Source: Bradyrhizobium sp.
Lineage (GTDB): Bacteria; Pseudomonadota; Alphaproteobacteria; Rhizobiales; Xanthobacteraceae
Assembly (NCBI RefSeq): GCF_016219575.1
Contig: NZ_JACRMG010000032.1
Coordinates: 1-64,000, forward strand
Reading direction: 5' to 3'
DNA: 64,000 nucleotides
Of this stretch, positions 46,884 to 55,035 are shown piece by piece (the first letter of the stretch is position 1; each line of letters opens with the position of its first letter). The notes under the pieces are model-generated. The model saw only the letters and a list, made by a program, of their open reading frames with translations, made no database searches and was not told the origin of the DNA. The position numbers and the translations under genes are program-made.

Positions 46884-46992
46884 TCACCCCTCATGGTGAG
46901 GAGTCGCGCATCGCGCGGCGTCTCGAACCATGAGGCCCCGCAAGCTCATCCTTTGAGACGCGGCGAAGACGCCGCTCCTCAGGATGAGGAGG
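46884..46992. repeat. Dispersed palindromic repeat (type F) providing the next gene's ribosome site
   Basis: gtcacccctcatggtgaggag is inverted near ctcctcaggatgaggagg (46975-46992), with gcgcggcgtctc/gagacgcggcg-type inner pairs. The GAGGAGGAG at its right edge acts as ribosome-binding site for the gene starting at 47004. Confidence 0.65.
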
Positions 46993-47003
46993 AGTGCAAG
47001 ACC

Positions 47004-47741
47004 ATGCAAAAGCGAAACGCCACCTGCGCCGTGATCGGCGCCGGCGATTTTATCGGCGCCGAGATCGCGAAGAAGTTCGCAGCCGAGGGCTTCACCGTCT
47101 TCGCCGGGCGGCGCAACGGCGAAAAGCTCGAGCCGCTGATCAAGGAGGTCGAGGCCGCCGGCGGCACGATTGTCGGCCGCTCGCTCGATGCGCGCAAGGA
47201 AGACGAGATCGCCGCCTTCCTCAACGACGCCGACAGGCACGCGCCGCTGGAAGTCTGCATCTTCAACGTCGGCGCCAACGTCAATTTCCCGATTCTCGAG
47301 ACCACCGACCGCGTGTTCCGGAAGGTTTGGGAGATGGCGTGCTGGGCAGGATTCCTCGCCGGGCGCGAGGCGGCCCGGCTGATGGTCCCGCGCGGACAAG
47401 GCAACATCTTCTTCACCGGCGCGACCGCCAGCTTGCGCGGCGGCAGCGGCTATGCGGCGTTTGCCAGCGCGAAGTTCGGGCTGCGCGCCGTGGCGCAGTC
47501 GATGGCGCGCGAACTCGGGCCGAAGAACATCCATGTCGCGCATCTCATCATCGATTCCGGCGTCGATACCGCCTGGGTGCGCGAGCGCCGGGCGCAGATC
47601 TGGGGCAAGGAAGCGCTTGATAATCCCGATCTGCTGATGCCGCCCGCCTCGGTAGCCGCCTCCTATTGGCAGCTCTACCAGCAGCCGCGCAGCGCCTGGA
47701 CGTTCGAGCTGGAAATCCGCCCGTTTGGCGAGAAGTGGTGA
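47004..47741 (+). CDS. SDR family oxidoreductase with FxxxK active site
   Basis: This 245-residue short-chain dehydrogenase has AVIGAGDFIGAEIAKKFAAEGF, NVGANVNFP, TGATASLRGGSGYAAFASAKFGL and GVDTAWVRE. The Lys is in FASAK, so the usual Tyr is replaced by Phe; another nearby Tyr (SGY) could serve. It starts at the ATG at 47004, with a strong ribosome site derived from the adjoining repeat. The substrate is unknown. Confidence 0.9.
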   Translation: MQKRNATCAVIGAGDFIGAEIAKKFAAEGFTVFAGRRNGEKLEPLIKEVEAAGGTIVGRSLDARKEDEIAAFLNDADRHAPLEVCIFNVGANVNFPILETTDRVFRKVWEMACWAGFLAGREAARLMVPRGQGNIFFTGATASLRGGSGYAAFASAKFGLRAVAQSMARELGPKNIHVAHLIIDSGVDTAWVRERRAQIWGKEALDNPDLLMPPASVAASYWQLYQQPRSAWTFELEIRPFGEKW

Positions 47742-47757
47742 CGCATATCATTCATGC

Positions 47758-47846
47758 GTCATGGCCGGGCTTGACCCGGCCATCCACGTCTTACTTTGTA
47801 TCCCGGAACAAAGAACGTGGATGCCCGGCACAAGGCCGGGCATGAC
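47758..47846. repeat. Dispersed palindromic repeat (type B)
   Basis: gtcatggccgggcttgaccc (from 47758) is inverted at the right end (ggccgggcatgac to 47846), enclosing catccacgtc/aacgtggatg. It is the second copy of the element at 6197-6283 and lies in the gap between the SDR and panE-like genes. Confidence 0.75.
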
Positions 47847-47866
47847 GGTCAGTGGGAGGGCAAGAG

Positions 47867-48790
47867 ATGCGCATTCTCGTGGTCGGCGCCGGCGCGATTG
47901 GCGGCTACTTCGGCGGCAGGCTGCTGCAAGCCGGCCAGGACGTCACCTTCCTGGTACGCCCCAAACGCGCGGCGGAGCTCGCAAGCGCAGGCCTCGTGAT
48001 CAGGAGTCCGGCCGGCGATGTCACGCTGAAGAATCCGCCGACGGTACAGGCTGACAAGCTCACCGGAACCTTCGACGTCGTGCTGCTGAGCTGCAAGGCA
48101 TTCGACCTCGAGGATGCCATCAAGTCGTTCGCGCCCGCCGTCGGCCCGAACACCTGCCTCATCCCGCTGCTCAACGGCGTGTCGCATCTTGACGTGCTCG
48201 ACAGGAAATTCGGCCGCGAGCGCGTGCTCGGCGGGCTCTGCGCGATCGCGGTGACGCTGAACGAGAAGCGCGAGGTGGTGCAGCTTGCACCGATGCAGTC
48301 GCTCGGTTTCGGCGAGCGTGACGGCACGATGTCCGATCGCGTCAAGGCGATCGCGGAAGTCTTCGCCAAAGGCAATTGCGGGGCGGCGCCGAGCCCGCAT
48401 GTCATGCAGGACATGTGGGAGAAGTGGGTGTTCCTGGCCTCGCTGGCCGCCTCCACCTGCCTGATGCGCACCTCCGTCGGCAACATCATGGCGGTTGCCG
48501 GCGGCAAGGATTTTCTGCTCGGCATGCTCGACGAATGTTCGGCGGTCGCCACCGCCGAAGGCTTTGCGCCGGCCGGACCGTTCTTCCAGCGCACCCGCGG
48601 CATCCTGACCACGGAGGGTTCTCCGATGACGGCCTCGATGTTCCGCGACGTCAAGGCCGGCCTGCCGGTCGAGGCCGATCACGTGATCGGCGATCTCGTG
48701 GCGCGGGCGGATGCGGCAAAAATTCCGGTGCCAAGACTGCGCACGGCCTATACACATCTGAAGGCCTATGAGAAGCAGCGCGCAAGCTAG
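47867..48790 (+). CDS. Ketopantoate reductase family protein (panE/ApbA-like)
   Basis: This 307-residue protein has the NADP-binding motif VVGAGAIGGYFGGRLLQAG, LLSCKAFDLEDAI, IPLLNGVSH and the C-terminal domain with MWEKWVFLASLAASTCLMR and PVEADHVIGDLV. It reduces 2-dehydropantoate to pantoate in coenzyme A synthesis, or a related 2-keto acid. The start is the ATG at 47867 with GGGAGGGCAAGAG upstream. It is followed 13 bases later by the metallo-beta-lactamase gene. Confidence 0.93.
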   Translation: MRILVVGAGAIGGYFGGRLLQAGQDVTFLVRPKRAAELASAGLVIRSPAGDVTLKNPPTVQADKLTGTFDVVLLSCKAFDLEDAIKSFAPAVGPNTCLIPLLNGVSHLDVLDRKFGRERVLGGLCAIAVTLNEKREVVQLAPMQSLGFGERDGTMSDRVKAIAEVFAKGNCGAAPSPHVMQDMWEKWVFLASLAASTCLMRTSVGNIMAVAGGKDFLLGMLDECSAVATAEGFAPAGPFFQRTRGILTTEGSPMTASMFRDVKAGLPVEADHVIGDLVARADAAKIPVPRLRTAYTHLKAYEKQRAS

Positions 48791-48803
48791 GGCCGGAAAT
48801 TCC

Positions 48804-49730
48804 ATGAACGTCACTGCCACAGAATTGAGCCGCCGCGCGATCCCGCGCGCCGATTTCGGCCGGGTTACCGTCTTCTTCGGCGAGAAGAACGGCAAGTATC
48901 CCGACGCCAACCAGGTGATCGTCCACGGCACGGATACGCAGGCCGCGTTCGATACGCCGATCGTGGCCAATCACATCGGTCCGGAATTCGACCGCAGCGA
49001 CCTCGTGATCCTCGGCCATGTGCACGAAGATCACATGGCCGGACTGCACCGCCTGCCGAAGGCTGCCGTGCATGTGCACGAGGCCGACCTCGTGGCCGCG
49101 CAAAGCTGGGAAGGCTTGCGCGCCGCCTATGGCAGCGACGAGAGTTACGTGGCCGAGATGCTGGCGCGTTTCAAGCGCGACTTCTTCTACACGCCACGTC
49201 CCGATGCCATCGGCTACAGGGACGGCGCGGTGTGGGAGCTCGGCGGATCGCGCGTTCGCGCCTTCCATGCGCCCGGTCATACCGCCGGGCATTGCGTGCT
49301 GCTGGTCGAACCTGAGGGGGTCGCCTTCATCGGCGACATCGATCTCTCCAGCTTCGGCCCCTACTACGGCGACGCCTCGTCGAATCTCGGCGATTTCCGC
49401 CAGACGCTGAAGTCAGTCGCTGACATCCCGGCCAAGGTCTGGGTCACCTCGCATCACCGCGGCGTCTACACCGACCGCGCGCATTTCCTGCGCGATCTTG
49501 CCGCCTACACCGCCACGCTCGACGCACGCGACCAGCGCCTGCTGGACCTGCTGCGGGGGTCGCCGAAGACGCTCGCACAACTGGTCGAATGCCGACTGCT
49601 GTATCCGCCCGGCCATCAGGATTTGTGGGTGGTCGATGCGGAGACGCGCTTGATTTCCCGTCATCTCGATGAGATGCTCGCTGACGGACGGGTGCAGGTG
49701 GACGAAGGCGGCGTCTTTCGGCTCAGTTGA
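48804..49730 (+). CDS. Metallo-beta-lactamase fold hydrolase
   Basis: This 308-residue protein has the metal-binding motifs LGHVHEDHMAG, APGHTAGHC, the Asp in IGDIDLSS and a later His in TSHHRG. A predicted helical domain follows from about residue 200. The start is the ATG at 48804. It is a broad hydrolase family (glyoxalase II, RNase Z, lactonase types), and the substrate is not assigned. It forms a short plus-strand run with the panE-like gene and converges on the phytase-like gene. Confidence 0.9.
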   Translation: MNVTATELSRRAIPRADFGRVTVFFGEKNGKYPDANQVIVHGTDTQAAFDTPIVANHIGPEFDRSDLVILGHVHEDHMAGLHRLPKAAVHVHEADLVAAQSWEGLRAAYGSDESYVAEMLARFKRDFFYTPRPDAIGYRDGAVWELGGSRVRAFHAPGHTAGHCVLLVEPEGVAFIGDIDLSSFGPYYGDASSNLGDFRQTLKSVADIPAKVWVTSHHRGVYTDRAHFLRDLAAYTATLDARDQRLLDLLRGSPKTLAQLVECRLLYPPGHQDLWVVDAETRLISRHLDEMLADGRVQVDEGGVFRLS

Positions 49731-49736
49731 CCGCGC

Positions 49737-50807
49737 CTATTCCACCAGCGTGAACTGCAGCAGCAGGTTGCGCTGGATCATCGAGAAATTGTCGTCGGAG
49801 ACCATGGTGATCACGGTGTCGCCGGAAGGCGTCACGTGCGCGTCGATCCCCTCCATATTGTCGATCTCGTGGCCGAGATCGGCGGAGAAAATCGCCGGCC
49901 CGTCGACCACGGCACCCGGCGAGAACGATTTCAGCGCGATGCGCCGGATGCGGATGCCGACGCCGCCGAGCCAGGAGAATTTCCGTTCCAGCAGCAGTAT
50001 GTCGCCCGACGGCAGCAGTGCCGCGTCGCTGACGTCGAAATCCTCGGATCGCTGTACCGAAAACTGTCCGGGAGTCTTGCCGCCGATCAGGAAGCCGAGA
50101 ATGTTGCCCTGGGCATCCAGCGCGCGCTCGGAGATCGCAATCAGCGTGCCCGCCAACGGCTGGCCCTTCGGTATCTTAACCAGCGCTTCCAATCCCCTGT
50201 TGAAGGGCAGCTTGCGCGCCGGCGGCGGGAGCGGCACCTCTTCGCCATGCGCGCGGGTGAAACCCCGGGCAAAATCATAGCGCAGGATACGGTTGACGCG
50301 CTCCAGCCCGACATAGACCAGCGAACCGTCGAGCGCGATGCATTCGGTATCGAACCAGCCGCGCGCGGTGATCGGCTTGCCGTCGGGCCCGAGCATCGGC
50401 GAGGCCTCGACGTCCTCGAGCCCGATCATTTCCTTGGCCCGATAGGCGATGCGGCCGGTGAACCAGCCGCCCTTGTCGGAGATGGCGATGAAGCGCTCGC
50501 CCTTTGCATCGAGACGCAGGCCGGACAACCCGCCAAAGCCGCGGTATCGCGAGGTCAGCACCAGTCCGCTGCGGAATTCCAGCGCACCGAAGCGCGTGCG
50601 GGAGCGGTCGCGAGTATCGAAGCCGGCGAGCGGCCGCGCATTCACCTCGACCGAGACCGGCTCGGTGACGGAGAATTCATCCGTCTTCGCCCGCTTCGGC
50701 GGCGCCTGCACCGCCGTTTGCGTTAGCGCTTCCTTTGGAAAGGCCAGCCCGAAGAATCCCGCAGCCGCTGCGGTCAACAAACGGCGGCGGCTCAAGCCGG
50801 GGATCAT
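49737..50807 (-). CDS. Exported phytase-like / esterase-like beta-propeller protein
   Basis: This 356-residue protein has a twin-arginine signal (LSRRRLLTAAAAGFFGLAFP), placing it in the periplasm. The mature part is beta-rich: FGGLSGLRLDAKGERFIAISDKGGWFTGRI, DTECIALDGSLVYVGLERVNRI, RGLEALVKIPKGQPLAGTLIAISER and DAALLPSGDILLLERKF. This matches the 'esterase-like activity of phytase' family. The start is the ATG at 50807, four bases from the cobT stop, so it may share the cobT transcript. Confidence 0.9.
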   Translation of the reverse strand: MIPGLSRRRLLTAAAAGFFGLAFPKEALTQTAVQAPPKRAKTDEFSVTEPVSVEVNARPLAGFDTRDRSRTRFGALEFRSGLVLTSRYRGFGGLSGLRLDAKGERFIAISDKGGWFTGRIAYRAKEMIGLEDVEASPMLGPDGKPITARGWFDTECIALDGSLVYVGLERVNRILRYDFARGFTRAHGEEVPLPPPARKLPFNRGLEALVKIPKGQPLAGTLIAISERALDAQGNILGFLIGGKTPGQFSVQRSEDFDVSDAALLPSGDILLLERKFSWLGGVGIRIRRIALKSFSPGAVVDGPAIFSADLGHEIDNMEGIDAHVTPSGDTVITMVSDDNFSMIQRNLLLQFTLVE

Positions 50808-50811
50808 GGGC

Positions 50812-52701
50812 TCAGGAATGCAGCCGTCGCCGGCCGCCGGACGCGGGCGCGCCATGAGTTTCGCTGAAGAGTTCGGCGAGCTTTTCGGTGATCGCGCCGC
50901 CGAGCTCCTCGGCATCGACAATGGTCACCGCACGGCGGTAGTAGCGCGTGACATCGTGGCCGATGCCGATCGCGATCAGCTCGACCGGAGAGCGGGTCTC
51001 GATCTCCTCGATGATGTGGCGCAGATGGCGCTCCAGATAATTGCCGGGGTTGACCGACAACGTGGAATCGTCGACCGGCGCGCCGTCCGAGATCATCATC
51101 AGGATCCGGCGCTGCTCGGGACGCGCCAGCAGGCGCTTGTGCGCCCAGTCCAGCGCCTCGCCGTCGATGTTTTCCTTCAGCAGGCCCTCGCGCATCATCA
51201 GGCCGAGATTCTTGCGCGCGCGCCGCCACGGCGCGTCGGCCGACTTGTAGATGATGTGGCGGAGATCGTTGAGCCGGCCCGGATTTGCGGGCTTGCCGGC
51301 GGCAAGCCACGCCTCGCGCGACTGCCCGCCCTTCCAGGCCCGCGTGGTGAAGCCCAGGATTTCGACCTTGACGCCGCAACGCTCCAGCGTGCGCGCGAGA
51401 ATATCGGCGCAGGTCGCCGCCACCGTGATCGGACGGCCGCGCATCGAGCCGGAATTGTCGAGCAGCAGCGTCACCACGGTGTCGCGGAACGTCGCTTCCT
51501 TCTCGTGCATGAAGGACAGCGGGTGATAGGGATCGGTGACGACGCGCGACAGCCGCGCCGGATCCAGAATGCCTTCCTCGAGATCGAACTCCCAGGCGCG
51601 GTTCTGCTGCGCCATCAGGCGGCGCTGCAGCCGGTTGGCGAGCCGCGCGACGATGCCCTGCAGATGCGCGAGCTGCTTGTCGAGGTAAGAGCGCAGCCGC
51701 TCCAGCTCGTCATGGTCGCAGAGGTCCTCTGCCGCGATCACCTCGTCGAATTTCGGCGCAAATGCGTGATATTCCGGCCCGCGCGGCTCGTTGCGTCCGT
51801 GGCTATTCGGCCGTGTCGCCTCGCCCGGCGTCTCGTCGTCGCCGAGCTCGCCGTCGTCGAAAGTATCGGACGTCGAGGCCTGCGCGCTCTCCATTGCGCT
51901 TTCCGACATTTCGTCGGTGGAAGCCTGCGCCTGGTCGGCGCTCATCTCCTGCGCGGCGTCGCTGTCGGGCGCGCCTTCCGCGCCGGACTGGTCGTTCTCG
52001 CCGTCCTGGTTCTCGTCCTGGTCCTCGTCGTCGGAGTCCATGTTGCGGTCTTCGCCGAGATCAAGCGCGGACAGCAGGTCGTGCACGAGGTCGCCGAAGC
52101 GGGCCTGGTCCTCGGTGAAGCGGGCGAGCTGGTCGAGCCGCGTGCCGATCTTGTCCTCCAGCACCGGGCGCCAGAGGTCGACCATCTTCTTCGCCGCCGT
52201 GGGCGGCGCCATCCCGGTCAGGCGCTCGCGCACCAGCATGGCCAGCGCATCCGACAGCGGCGCATCGGCGCGGTCGGTGATCTCGTCGAACTTGCCGCGG
52301 TGGAAATGGTCGTCGAGCATCGCGGTGAGGTTCTTCGCCACACCCGACATCCGTCGCGCGCCGATAGCCTCCACCCGCGCCTGCTCCACCGCCTCGAACA
52401 CGCCGCGCGCCTGCGGATTGCCGGGCATCAGCTTGCGATGCACCTTGGGATCGTGACAGGCGAGCTTGAGCGCGATCGAGTCGGCATGGCCGCGGATGAT
52501 GGCGGCGTCGCGCTTGGACATCTTGCGCGCCGGCTCCGGCAGGCGCGCCTTGCCGGGCGCGAGGCCCGGCCGCTCGGCGGCGAAGGTGACGTCGAGTTCG
52601 GGTGCCTTGGCGATCGCCTTCAGGCACGAGGTCACCGCCCGCTTGAACGGCTCGGTGGGCGCTTCCCGGTTGTTGCGGAATTTCGAGTTGGAGATGCTCA
52701 T
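50812..52701 (-). CDS. cobT: Aerobic cobaltochelatase subunit CobT
   Basis: This 629-residue subunit, together with CobS and CobN, inserts cobalt into hydrogenobyrinate a,c-diamide. An N-terminal domain (residues 1-210) is followed by an acidic low-complexity linker rich in Asp/Glu/Ser/Gln (about 215-300) and a C-terminal von Willebrand A domain with the metal-site motif LLLDNSGSMRG (MIDAS). It starts at the ATG at 52701, overlapping the GNAT stop by four bases. CobN is not in this window, so the complex must be completed elsewhere. The operon is cobS-GNAT-cobT. Confidence 0.97.
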   Translation of the reverse strand: MSISNSKFRNNREAPTEPFKRAVTSCLKAIAKAPELDVTFAAERPGLAPGKARLPEPARKMSKRDAAIIRGHADSIALKLACHDPKVHRKLMPGNPQARGVFEAVEQARVEAIGARRMSGVAKNLTAMLDDHFHRGKFDEITDRADAPLSDALAMLVRERLTGMAPPTAAKKMVDLWRPVLEDKIGTRLDQLARFTEDQARFGDLVHDLLSALDLGEDRNMDSDDEDQDENQDGENDQSGAEGAPDSDAAQEMSADQAQASTDEMSESAMESAQASTSDTFDDGELGDDETPGEATRPNSHGRNEPRGPEYHAFAPKFDEVIAAEDLCDHDELERLRSYLDKQLAHLQGIVARLANRLQRRLMAQQNRAWEFDLEEGILDPARLSRVVTDPYHPLSFMHEKEATFRDTVVTLLLDNSGSMRGRPITVAATCADILARTLERCGVKVEILGFTTRAWKGGQSREAWLAAGKPANPGRLNDLRHIIYKSADAPWRRARKNLGLMMREGLLKENIDGEALDWAHKRLLARPEQRRILMMISDGAPVDDSTLSVNPGNYLERHLRHIIEEIETRSPVELIAIGIGHDVTRYYRRAVTIVDAEELGGAITEKLAELFSETHGAPASGGRRRLHS

Positions 52702-53108
52702 AGCGCTTTCGTGAACCAGTGGCGCGTCACGCCTTCAGGATAGCCTTCGATCGAGCCGAATTCCTCGTAGCCGCAATTGCGGTAGAAGCCCGGCGCCTGA
52801 AAACTCATCGTATCCAGATAAGACCTCGTCGCTCCGAACTTCCTCGCTTCGTCCTCGATCGCCTTGATCAGCTTCGTGCCGAAATCCTTGCCGCGATATT
52901 TCTGCTCGATCCAGAACAGCTGGATGAACAGCACCGTGGTCCAGACCTCGCCGACGATTCCACCGACGATCTTGCCGCGCTCGCGTAAGGTGATGGCAAA
53001 GCGCTTGTACTTCTGCTTCCCCATCTTCTCGGTGTTGTAACCGATGAGGCCGCCGAGCACCGCCTTCTTGGCCTCGCCAATGGTGCGCTCGACGGAAACC
53101 TTTGGCAT
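52698..53108 (-). CDS. GNAT family N-acetyltransferase between cobS and cobT
   Basis: This 136-residue protein has the acetyl-CoA-binding block LFWIEQKYRGKDFGTKLIKAIEDEARKFGA and the C-terminal SYLDTMSFQAPGFYRNCGYEEFGSIEGYPEG. It is a complete, ordinary GNAT with no signal peptide. Its stop and start are embedded in the cobS-cobT operon: three bases after cobS and overlapping cobT. The substrate is unknown; its position suggests co-expression rather than proof of a role in cobalt insertion. Confidence 0.92.
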   Translation of the reverse strand: MPKVSVERTIGEAKKAVLGGLIGYNTEKMGKQKYKRFAITLRERGKIVGGIVGEVWTTVLFIQLFWIEQKYRGKDFGTKLIKAIEDEARKFGATRSYLDTMSFQAPGFYRNCGYEEFGSIEGYPEGVTRHWFTKAL

Positions 53109-53111
53109 GGG

Positions 53112-54107
53112 CTAGCTGAGCGCCACGTTGACGGAGGATTCCGTCAGCTCCGCATTGAAGCAGCGCTGATAGAACTCGGCCACCAGCGGCCGCTCCAGCT
53201 CGTCGCACTTGTTGAGGAATGTGACGCGGAAGGCGAAGCCGATATCGCTGAAGATGTCGGCATTCTCCGCCCAGGTGATCACCGTGCGCGGGCTCATCAC
53301 CGTCGACAGGTCGCCATTGGCGAAGGCGTTGCGGGTGAGATCCGCCAGCCGCACCATCTTGTTGACGATGTCGCGGCCTTCCGTCGTGCGATAGTGCTTC
53401 GCCTTGGCGAGCACGATCTCCACTTCCTCGTCATGGCCGAGATAGTTGAGCGTGGTGACGATCGACCAGCGGTCCATCTGGCCCTGGTTGATCTGCTGCG
53501 TGCCGTGATAGAGGCCCGAGGTGTCGCCGAGGCCGACCGTGTTGGCGGTCGAGAACAGGCGGAACGCCGGGTGCGGCTTGATCACCTTGTTCTGGTCGAG
53601 CAGCGTCAGCCGGCCGGAAACTTCCAGCACGCGCTGGATCACGAACATCACGTCGGGGCGGCCGGCGTCGTATTCGTCGAACACCAGCGCGATGTTATGC
53701 TGAAGCGCCCAGGGCAGGATGCCGTCGCGGAATTCGGTGACCTGCTTGCCGTCCTTGACCACGATGGCATCCTTGCCGACGAGGTCGATACGGCTGATGT
53801 GGCTGTCGAGGTTGACGCGCACGCACGGCCAGTTCAGCCGCGCCGCGACCTGCTCGATATGGGTCGACTTGCCGGTGCCGTGATAGCCGGTGACCATGAC
53901 GCGGCGGTTCTTGGCGAAGCCGGCGAGGATCGCGAGCGTCGTGGCGCGGTCGAAGCGGTAATCCGCATCGACTTCCGGAACGTGCGGATCCACTTCCGAA
54001 TAGGCCGGGACTTCCATATCGCTGTCGATACCGAACACCTGCCGGACCGACACCTTCATGTCGGGCAATCCCGTTATTTCGTTCTTGGTCATGGCGGCGG
54101 TCGTCAT
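53112..54107 (-). CDS. cobS: Aerobic cobaltochelatase subunit CobS
   Basis: This 331-residue AAA+ ATPase subunit powers the CobNST cobalt chelatase. It has Walker A GYHGTGKST at 74-82, the Walker B-type FDEYDAGRPD with Asp144/Glu145, and FSTANTVGLGDTSGLYHGTQQINQGQMDRW (sensor). It starts at the ATG at 54107. In many Alphaproteobacteria cobST lie near dnaJ-like and bolA genes. Here the 275-base gap upstream (54108-54382) contains no recognised gene, and the J-protein and BolA genes are about 3.5 kb away. Confidence 0.97.
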   Translation of the reverse strand: MTTAAMTKNEITGLPDMKVSVRQVFGIDSDMEVPAYSEVDPHVPEVDADYRFDRATTLAILAGFAKNRRVMVTGYHGTGKSTHIEQVAARLNWPCVRVNLDSHISRIDLVGKDAIVVKDGKQVTEFRDGILPWALQHNIALVFDEYDAGRPDVMFVIQRVLEVSGRLTLLDQNKVIKPHPAFRLFSTANTVGLGDTSGLYHGTQQINQGQMDRWSIVTTLNYLGHDEEVEIVLAKAKHYRTTEGRDIVNKMVRLADLTRNAFANGDLSTVMSPRTVITWAENADIFSDIGFAFRVTFLNKCDELERPLVAEFYQRCFNAELTESSVNVALS

Positions 54108-54382
54108 AAATCCTCCGAGGCCTCGGACGCGTTCCGAAACCAGATTGCATGAATGGCTGCGGATTGGGGGCTTTCTTGAAGCCTATCAGAGAGCACGGGC
54201 CGGCAGAAGCCCGCCGAACAATCAAAGTTCCACTGCCTTTTCATCAAGATAGGTGCTGGTCGCGGATTTTGGAAGGCTGCCCTGCGAATCACGCCGTACT
54301 TTTGCCGGAACGCCGCCGCCCTGGGGCATCCGATCGGTTGTAAGGTTCTCACGCCCTGCCGCGCTGCCGAAACGGGAATTTC

Positions 54383-55033
54383 GTGACCTCACTCCTCGAT
54401 CCCCTCATTGCATTCGTTTCGGCCCATCCCTGGCTCGGCTATTTGACGCTGTTTCTGGCCGCCCTGCTGGAAGCCGTGCCGGTGGTCGGCGCGGTAATCC
54501 CCGGCTCGACCGTGATCCTCGCCTTGAGCGCGCTGGTGCCGGGCGGGGAGCTGCGGCTCGAAGGCGTGATGGCCGCCGCAGCCGCCGGCGCGCTGCTGGG
54601 CGACGCCACCGCCTTCTGGCTCGGCCATCGCAGCCAGCGTGCGATATTGGGCGCCTGGCCGCTCGCGAATTACCCGCGCCTGATCGAGGAGAGCGAGACC
54701 TTCTTCCGCCGCTGGGGGACACTCGCCGTGCTGTTCGCGCGCTTCGTGCCGCCGGTCCGCGCCTTCGTGCCGATCACCGCCGGCTCGCTCGGCATGGCGC
54801 CGTGGAAGTTCTACGGCGTCAATTTCATTGCCGTTCTGGCCTGGGCGTCAGCGCACACGCTACCCGGCGTGCTCGCGGTATCGGCAATGCATCGATATGC
54901 CGGACTGCCGCACCATGAGCATGTCGGCAAGCATCTGTGGATGTACGCCGTGGTCGGCGGCGCGGCGATCCTGGCGCTGGCGATCAGGACCATGCGTCGT
55001 CGCCGCGGCGGAGCGGTGAAGCCGGCGAAATAG
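54383..55033 (+). CDS. DedA family membrane protein
   Basis: This 216-residue multi-spanning membrane protein of the DedA/VTT group has LEAVPVVGAVIPGSTVILALSAL, GALLGDATAFWLGHRS, and FARFVPPVRAFVPITAGSLGMAPWKFYGVNFIAVLAW. The family acts in lipid transport (undecaprenyl-phosphate or phospholipid flipping) and envelope homeostasis. The start is the GTG at 54383. It converges on the HTH-citrate synthase gene, with only two bases between their stops. Confidence 0.93.
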   Translation: MTSLLDPLIAFVSAHPWLGYLTLFLAALLEAVPVVGAVIPGSTVILALSALVPGGELRLEGVMAAAAAGALLGDATAFWLGHRSQRAILGAWPLANYPRLIEESETFFRRWGTLAVLFARFVPPVRAFVPITAGSLGMAPWKFYGVNFIAVLAWASAHTLPGVLAVSAMHRYAGLPHHEHVGKHLWMYAVVGGAAILALAIRTMRRRRGGAVKPAK

Positions 55034-55035
55034 TC

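Noticed and set aside
50449..52743. Open plus-strand frame of 764 codons opposite cobT
   Set aside because: CobT with an intact MIDAS motif is on the minus strand; the frame has no start or domain support.
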